Source: Calendula officinalis (taxonomy: Eukaryota; Streptophyta; Magnoliopsida; Asterales; Asteraceae). Taken from it: a stretch of 64,000 nt of DNA. A program made the translations under genes and the position numbers. Shown here one piece after another: positions 60,851 through 64,000 of this stretch; position 1 is the first letter of the stretch; each line of letters begins with the position of its first letter. The notes under the pieces were generated by a model. That model searched no databases and was not told where the DNA came from. It was given only the letters and a program-made list of their open reading frames with translations. The stretch spans positions 35,124,063 through 35,188,062 of the forward strand of contig OY970832.1 of NCBI GenBank assembly GCA_963853835.1. Reading direction: 5' to 3'.

Positions 60851-61156
60851 CGGGCCGAAGTGGGATGTTCGGGCCGAAGTGGTGTTCGGGCCGAAGTGGT
60901 GTTCGAGCCGAAGTTCGGTGTTCGGCTGAGGATGATGTTCGGGCCGAGGTTGAAGTTCGGACCGAGGTCGGAGTTCGGGCCGAGGTTGAAGTTCGGGCCG
61001 AAAATGAAGTTCGGGCCGGGAAGGTGAAGAGTTCGGGCCGAACTTGTTCTTGGCAGTGACGAACGAACCAGCTATTTTGGTTACTCGTGGGCGTGAAATG
61101 GACACCCGAGCTGAAAGTTATGAATTTTTTAGTATAGCACCTTTTGTCACACAATC

Positions 61157-64000
61157 TTGGATATTGAAGAGTTCGGGCCGAAGAGGGATGTTCGCGCCGA
61201 AGTGGTGTTCGGGCCGAAGTGGGATGTTCGGGCCGAAGTGGTGTTCGGGCCGAAGTGGTGTTCGGGCCGAAGTGGTGTTCGGGCCGAAGTTCGGTGTTCG
61301 GGCCGAGGATGATGTTCGGGTCGAGGTTGAAGTTCGGTCCGAGGTCGGAGTTCGGGCCGAGGTTGAAGTTCGGGCCGAGGTTGAAGTTCGGGCCGAAAAT
61401 GAAGTTCGGGCCGGGAACATTAAAGAGTTCGGGCCGAACTTGGTCTTGGCAGTGACGAACGAACCAGCTATTTTGGTTACTCGTGGGCGTGAAACGGACA
61501 CCCGAGCTGAAAGTTATGAATGTTTTAGTATAGCACCTTTTGTCACACAATCTTGGATATTGAAGAGTTCGGGCCGAAGAGGGATGTTCGGGCCGAAGAG
61601 GGATGTTCGGGCCGAAGTGGTGTTCGGGCCGAACTGGGATGTTCGGGCCGAAGTGGTGTTCGGGCCGAAGTGGTGTTCGGGCCGAAGTTCAGTGTTCGGG
61701 CCGAGGATGATGTTCGGGCCGAGGTTGAAGTTCGGGCCGAGGTCGGAGTACGGGCCGAGGTTGAAGTTCTGGCCGAGGTTGAAGTTCGGGCCGAAAATGA
61801 AGTTCGGGCCGAGAACAGTGAAGAGTTCGAGCAGAACTTGTTCTCGGCAGTGACGAACGAACCAGTTATTTTGGTTATTCGTGGGCGTGAAACGGACACC
61901 CGAGCTGAAAGTTATGGATGTTTTAATATAGCACCTTTTGTCACACAATCTTGGATATTTAAGAATTCGGGCCGAAGAGGGATGTTCGGGCCGAAGTGGT
62001 GTTCGGGGCGAAGTGGGATGTTCGGCCGAAGTGGTGTTCGGGCCGAAGTGGTGTTCGGGCCAAAGTTCGGTGTTCGGGCCGAGGATAATGTTCGGGCCGA
62101 GGTTGAAATTCGGGCCGAGGTCGGAGTTCGGGCCGAGGTTGAAGTTCGGGCCGAGGTTGGAGTTCGGGACGAAAATGAAGTTCGGGCCGGGAACAGTGTA
62201 GAGTTCGGGCCGAACTTGTTCTTGGCAGTGACGAACGAACCAGCTATTTTGGTTACTCGTGGGCGTGAAACGGACACCCGAGCTGAAAGTTATGAATGTT
62301 TTAGTATAGCACCTTTTGTCACACAATCTTGGATATTGAAGAGTTCGGGTCGAAGAGGGATGTTCGGGCCGATGTGGTGTTCGGGCCGAAGTGGTGTTCG
62401 GGCCGAAGTGGTGTTCGGGCCGAAGTTCGGTGTTCGGGCCGAGGATGATGTTCGGGCCGAGGTTGAAGTTCGGGCCGAGGTCGGAGTTCGGGCCGAGGTT
62501 GAAGTTCGGGCCGAGGTTGAAGTTCGGGCCGAAAATGAAGTTCGGGCCGAGAACAGTGAAGAGTTCGGGCCGAACTTGTTCTTGGCAGTGACGAACGAAC
62601 CAGTTATTTTGGTTACTCGTGGGCGTGAAACGGACACCCGAGCTGAAAGTTATGAATGTTTTAATATAGCACCTTTTGTCACACAATCTTGGATATTGAA
62701 GAGTTTGGGCCGAAGAGGGATGTTCGGGCCGAAGTGGTGTTCGGGGCGAAGTGGGATGTTTGGGCCGAAGTGGTGTTCGGGCCAAAGTTCGGTGTTCGGG
62801 CCGAGGATGATGTTCGGGCCGAGGTTGAAATTCGGGCCGAGGTCGGAGTTCGGGCCGAGGTTGAAGTTCGGGCCGAATTTGAAGTTCGGGACGAAAATGA
62901 AGTTCGGGCCGGGAACAGTGTAGAGTTCGGGCCGAACTTGTTCTTGGCTGTGACGAACGAACCAGCTATTTTGGTTATTCGTGGGCGTGAAACGGACACC
63001 CGAGCTGAAAGTTATGAATGTTTTAGTATAGCACCTTTTGTCACACAATCTTGGATATTGAAGAGTTTGGGCCGAAGAGGGATGTTCGGGCCGAAGTGGT
63101 GTTCGGGCCGAAGTGGGATGTTCGGGCCGAAGTGGTGTTCGGGCCGAAGTGGTGTTCGGGCCGAAGTTCGGTGTTCGGGCCGAGGATGATGTTCGGGTCG
63201 AGGTTGAAGTTCGGGCCGAGGTCTGAGTTCGGGCCGAGGTTGAAGTTCGGGCCGAGGTTGAAGTTCGGGCCGAAAATGAAGTCCGGGCCGGGAACAGTGA
63301 AGAGTTCGGGCCGAACTTGTTCTTGGCAGTGACGAACGAACTAGCTATTTTGGTTACTCGTGGGCGTGAAACGGACACCCGAGCTGAAAGTTATGAATGT
63401 TTTAGTATAGCACCTTTTGTCACACAATCTTGGATATTGAAGAGTTCGGGCCGAAGAGGGATGTTCGGGCCGAAGTGGTGTTCGGGCCGAAGTGGGATGT
63501 TCGGGCCGAAGTGGTGTTCGGGCGAAGTTCGGTGTTCGGGCCGAGGATGATGTTCGGGTCGAGGTTGAAGTTCGGGCCGAGGTCGGAGTACTGGCCGAGG
63601 TTGAAGTTCGGGCCGAGGTTGAAGTTCGGTCCGAAAATGAAGTTCGGGCCGGGAACAGTGAAGAGTTCGGGCCGAACTTGTTCTTGACAGTGACGAACGA
63701 ACCAGCTATTTTGGTTACTCGTGGGCGTGAAACGAACATCCGAGCTGAAAGTTATGAATGTTTTAGTATAGCACCTTCTCTCACACAATCTTGGATATTG
63801 AAGAGTTCGGGCCGAAGAGGGATGTTCGGGCCGAAGTGGTGTTCGGGCCGAAGTGGGATGTTCGGGCCGAAGTGGTGTTCGGGCCGAAGTGGTGTTCGAG
63901 CCGAAGTTCGGTGTTCGGCTGAGGATGATGTTCGGGCCGAGGTTGAAGTTCGGACCGAGGTCGGAGTTCGGGCCGAGGTTGAAGTTCGGGCCGAAAATGA
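61157..64000 (+). repeat. Array segment 12, 8 unit anchors to the window edge
   Basis: Anchors lie at 61157, 61553, 61951, 62329, 62689, 63051, 63430 and 63791. Units at 61,157 and 61,553 resemble segment 6 (ACATTAAAGAGTTCGGG with AACTTGGTCTTGG, and a doubled AAGAGGGATG). Units from 61,951 to 63,050 carry the variants of segments 1-3 (GAAATTCGGG, CGGGACGAAAATGAAG, ACAGTGTAGAG). From about 63,300 to the end the sequence follows 60,307-61,007 at an offset of 2,993 bp. No gene is seen. Confidence 0.94.
63300..64000 (+). repeat. Partial fourth copy of the seven-unit HOR
   Basis: It matches 60,307-61,007 at a constant 2,993-bp offset. Shared markers are GAACGAACTAGC, the one-base-short GGGCGAAGTTCG, GTACTGGCC, CTTCTCTCACAC, TTCGAGCCG and TTCGGCTGAGG. 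It runs off the window. The left end is approximate, since 63,260 and upstream no longer match. Confidence 0.88.

Larger units (their letters stand above)
54485..61156 (+). repeat. Array segment 11, 21 unit anchors in a seven-unit HOR
   Basis: Anchors lie at 54485, 54625, 54965, 55326, 55688, 56066, 56427, 56679, 56819, 57159, 57520, 57864, 58242, 58603, 58856, 58996, 59336, 59697, 60059, 60437 and 60798. The spacing pattern 140, 340, 361, 362, 378, 361, about 252 repeats, with 344 in place of 362 in the second copy. No gene is seen. Confidence 0.96.
1..64000 (+). repeat. Composite satellite array, about 182 head-to-tail units
   Basis: The whole window is a tandem array read in one orientation; I saw no inverted unit. 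I located units by the anchor TTGGATATTG and close variants, and counted 182 anchors. Anchor spacing is mostly 303-400 bp and clusters near 307, 325, 343, 361, 380 and 398, that is, in steps of 17-19 bp. The array begins and ends inside a unit, so it is longer than 64 kb. Only three MITE insertions interrupt it. No gene, tRNA or rRNA is embedded. Such arrays are typical of eukaryotic constitutive heterochromatin (pericentromeric, centromeric, subtelomeric or knob). The family is not one I recognise, and a centromeric role is neither shown nor excluded. Confidence 0.99.

Noticed and set aside
1..64000. CRISPR array
   Set aside because: Repeats and intervening sequences are all related to one another, units are over 300 bp, there are no unique spacers and no cas genes.
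1..64000. Ribosomal intergenic spacer with sub-repeats
   Set aside because: No 18S, 5.8S, 25S or 5S sequence appears in 64 kb, and the units are far shorter than an rDNA repeat.
1..64000. Telomeric or G-quadruplex repeats
   Set aside because: There are no TTTAGGG or TTAGGG runs, and G-runs of three are interrupted by CC in every head.

Overview
The window is one uninterrupted satellite DNA array. From base 1 to base 64,000 it consists of about 182 head-to-tail copies of a composite repeat unit, all in the same orientation. The only interruption is three copies of one short non-autonomous transposable element near the left end (5,261-5,671, 6,748-7,154 and 11,105-11,511). The array starts and ends in mid-unit, so it runs past both edges. 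I find no supportable protein-coding gene, tRNA, rRNA or CRISPR array. The many open frames on both strands are a by-product of the repeat composition.

The unit has two parts. One is a block of about 8-13 short sub-repeats of 17-19 bp, each starting with TTCGGGCCGA. The other is a 140-bp single-copy core carrying the conserved anchor TTGGATATTG. The reference unit is 362 bp (19,536-19,897). Units differ mainly by whole sub-repeats, giving lengths near 307, 325, 343, 361, 380 and 398 bp. Nine units are exactly 140 bp because the whole sub-repeat block is missing, and one unit of 120 bp has lost the core instead.

Units are arranged in nested higher-order repeats (HORs) recognised by private variants. 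These are: a MITE-bearing three-unit block at 4.6, 6.1 and 10.4 kb; a 3,272-bp-offset duplication at 13.0 and 16.3 kb; three copies of a three-unit repeat (1,104, 1,104 and 1,083 bp) at 27.2-30.4 kb; a 2.76-kb tandem duplication at 36.2-41.8 kb; a 1,047-bp-offset duplication at 45.6-47.3 kb; a 1,370-bp duplication at 49.8-52 kb; and a seven-unit 2.19-kb repeat at 54.5-60.8 kb, part of which returns at 63.3-64.0 kb. An older ordered chain of diagnostic units recurs near 11.5, 20.6, 31, 33.3, 43.7 and 53.3 kb. This is the pattern expected from repeated unequal exchange and segmental amplification.

The organism is most likely a higher eukaryote and probably a flowering plant. That rests on a multi-kilobase satellite, hAT-like MITEs rich in ACACGACACG motifs of a kind common in plant genomes, and a substitution pattern fitting cytosine methylation at CG and CHG sites. 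The species cannot be read from the sequence. The array could be heterochromatic or centromeric, but nothing in the sequence alone decides this. I do not recognise the satellite family.
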